Positions 56,353-56,916 of a stretch of 56,916 nt of DNA are shown here, in pieces. The stretch comes from Myxococcota bacterium. GTDB lineage: Bacteria; Myxococcota_A; UBA9160; PR03. Position numbers and translations under genes: made by a program. The stretch's first letter is position 1; every line of letters begins with the position of its first letter. A model generated the notes under the pieces. That model searched no databases. It was not told the DNA's origin and was given only the letters and a program-made list of their open reading frames with translations. Where the stretch lies: contig JASJBO010000004.1 of NCBI GenBank assembly GCA_030066475.1, positions 1-56,916 of the forward strand, given 5' to 3'.

Positions 56353-56916
56353 GTGTGCCGCTTCGTTCCGCTGCTGCTCGCCTTCGCGCTCGTCATGGCG
56401 GGCGCCTGCTCGGCGCCGGAGTCGGTGGCGCCCGATGCGCCGTCCGCAGCGGCCGAGCCCGAAGCGCGCGCGGCGAGCGGCGAGGCGCCGAGGCCGGCGC
56501 CGTCGACGGGGGAGCCCGCGGACTCCCTGCCCCCCACGGCCGCGCTCACCAAGCTCGCGGAGCTGCGCGCGGAGCGCACCGCGCTTCGCCATCCCGCGGA
56601 CGGCGGCGGTCGCGCCTGGCTCGAGCCGGTGGGCGAGCCCGTCGCCGTGGAGCAGGCGCGGCGCTTCGAGCTCGTCTACGAGGCGGGACCGCTCGGCGTT
56701 GCCCTCGGCGGCCACCTGCGCTTCGAGGCGAGTCGCTGGTGGTACTGGAGCCCACCGCAGGCCGCGGATCCCGAGGGGCCGGGCTTCACCGAGGCGCGCG
56801 CGGCGGCACCCGAGGTCGTGCTGGAGGCCCGCCCCGCCGACCGCGGCGTCGCGTTCGAGCTGGTCGGCGCGGCGCTGCGTCCGGGTCAGCGCGTGCGCCT
56901 GGTCTACGGGGCCGGG
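56353..56916 (+). CDS. DUF3604-like lipoprotein (3' partial)
   Basis: 188 residues are visible and the frame is open to the window end. GTG 56353 starts a lipoprotein signal (CRFVPLLLAFALVMAGACS, acyl-Cys 19), followed by an Ala/Pro/Glu-rich linker and, from about residue 95, FELVYEAGPLGVALGG then WYWSPPQAADPEGPGFTEA. This resembles the N-terminal domain of DUF3604 proteins (G-x-x-G-I-x-x-G-G ... W-x-x-P-Q-x-x-D-P). The catalytic domain lies outside the window, so the name is tentative. Divergent from the sulfatase-like lipoprotein. Confidence 0.5.
   Translation, partial: MCRFVPLLLAFALVMAGACSAPESVAPDAPSAAAEPEARAASGEAPRPAPSTGEPADSLPPTAALTKLAELRAERTALRHPADGGGRAWLEPVGEPVAVEQARRFELVYEAGPLGVALGGHLRFEASRWWYWSPPQAADPEGPGFTEARAAAPEVVLEARPADRGVAFELVGAALRPGQRVRLVYGAG

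Overview
This is a very GC-rich bacterial window (codons end almost always in G or C) with 36 supported protein-coding genes, two of them cut by the window edges. I see no rRNA or tRNA gene, no CRISPR array and no transposase. MutS2 with an Smr domain, glutaryl-CoA dehydrogenase, a phasin-like protein, lipoproteins, PEP-CTERM proteins and PrsT-like TPR lipoproteins point to a Gram-negative, deltaproteobacteria-like organism such as Myxococcota or a related uncultured lineage. That placement is an inference from gene families only.

Layout. 1-9.7 kb is mostly housekeeping: the 3' part of a GH36-like/HAD fusion, a flavin amine oxidase-like enzyme, then leftward mutS2, gcdH, a phasin-like gene, a FabH-like ketosynthase and hflX. 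9.9-13.3 kb carries glmU-glmS, which supply UDP-GlcNAc. 13.4-38 kb is an accessory envelope region: five TMTC-like GT-C membrane proteins (three with clear TPR domains), a GT87-like membrane protein, two sulfatase-superfamily lipoproteins, two SGNH hydrolases, two methyltransferases, a beta-propeller lipoprotein, and pcrA. 35.4-45.0 kb is one leftward five-gene operon: two PrsT-like TPR lipoproteins, an STT3/PglB-like oligosaccharyltransferase, an SGNH hydrolase and a membrane protein. 45.1-49.1 kb holds a sulfatase-TPR fusion and a membrane-anchored sulfatase-like protein. 49.3-52.0 kb holds three tandem PEP-CTERM paralogs separated by strong hairpins. 52.1-56.9 kb holds ddl, larE, a C45-like gene, another sulfatase-like lipoprotein and the start of a DUF3604-like lipoprotein.

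How it may fit together (inference): PEP-CTERM proteins are exosortase substrates, and PrsT-type TPR lipoproteins are typical partners of exosortase/EPS systems. Here they adjoin an STT3-like transferase, many GT-C enzymes and sulfatase-fold proteins. All of the latter carry Thr where sulfatases have the formylglycine Cys/Ser, so they look more like phospho-group transferases or hydrolases. The region is a plausible surface-protein glycosylation and decoration island. No exosortase is in the window.

The most unusual sequence feature is a dispersed repeat of about 50 bp at five loci. Its left part is conserved; its right part is a hairpin whose stem sequence changes between copies while staying palindromic. 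It sits between genes, forms the C-terminus of one membrane protein, and has been copied five times in frame into the 3' end of glmU. A separate perfect-but-one 32-bp palindrome joins the stop codons of two convergent genes at 2.6 kb.
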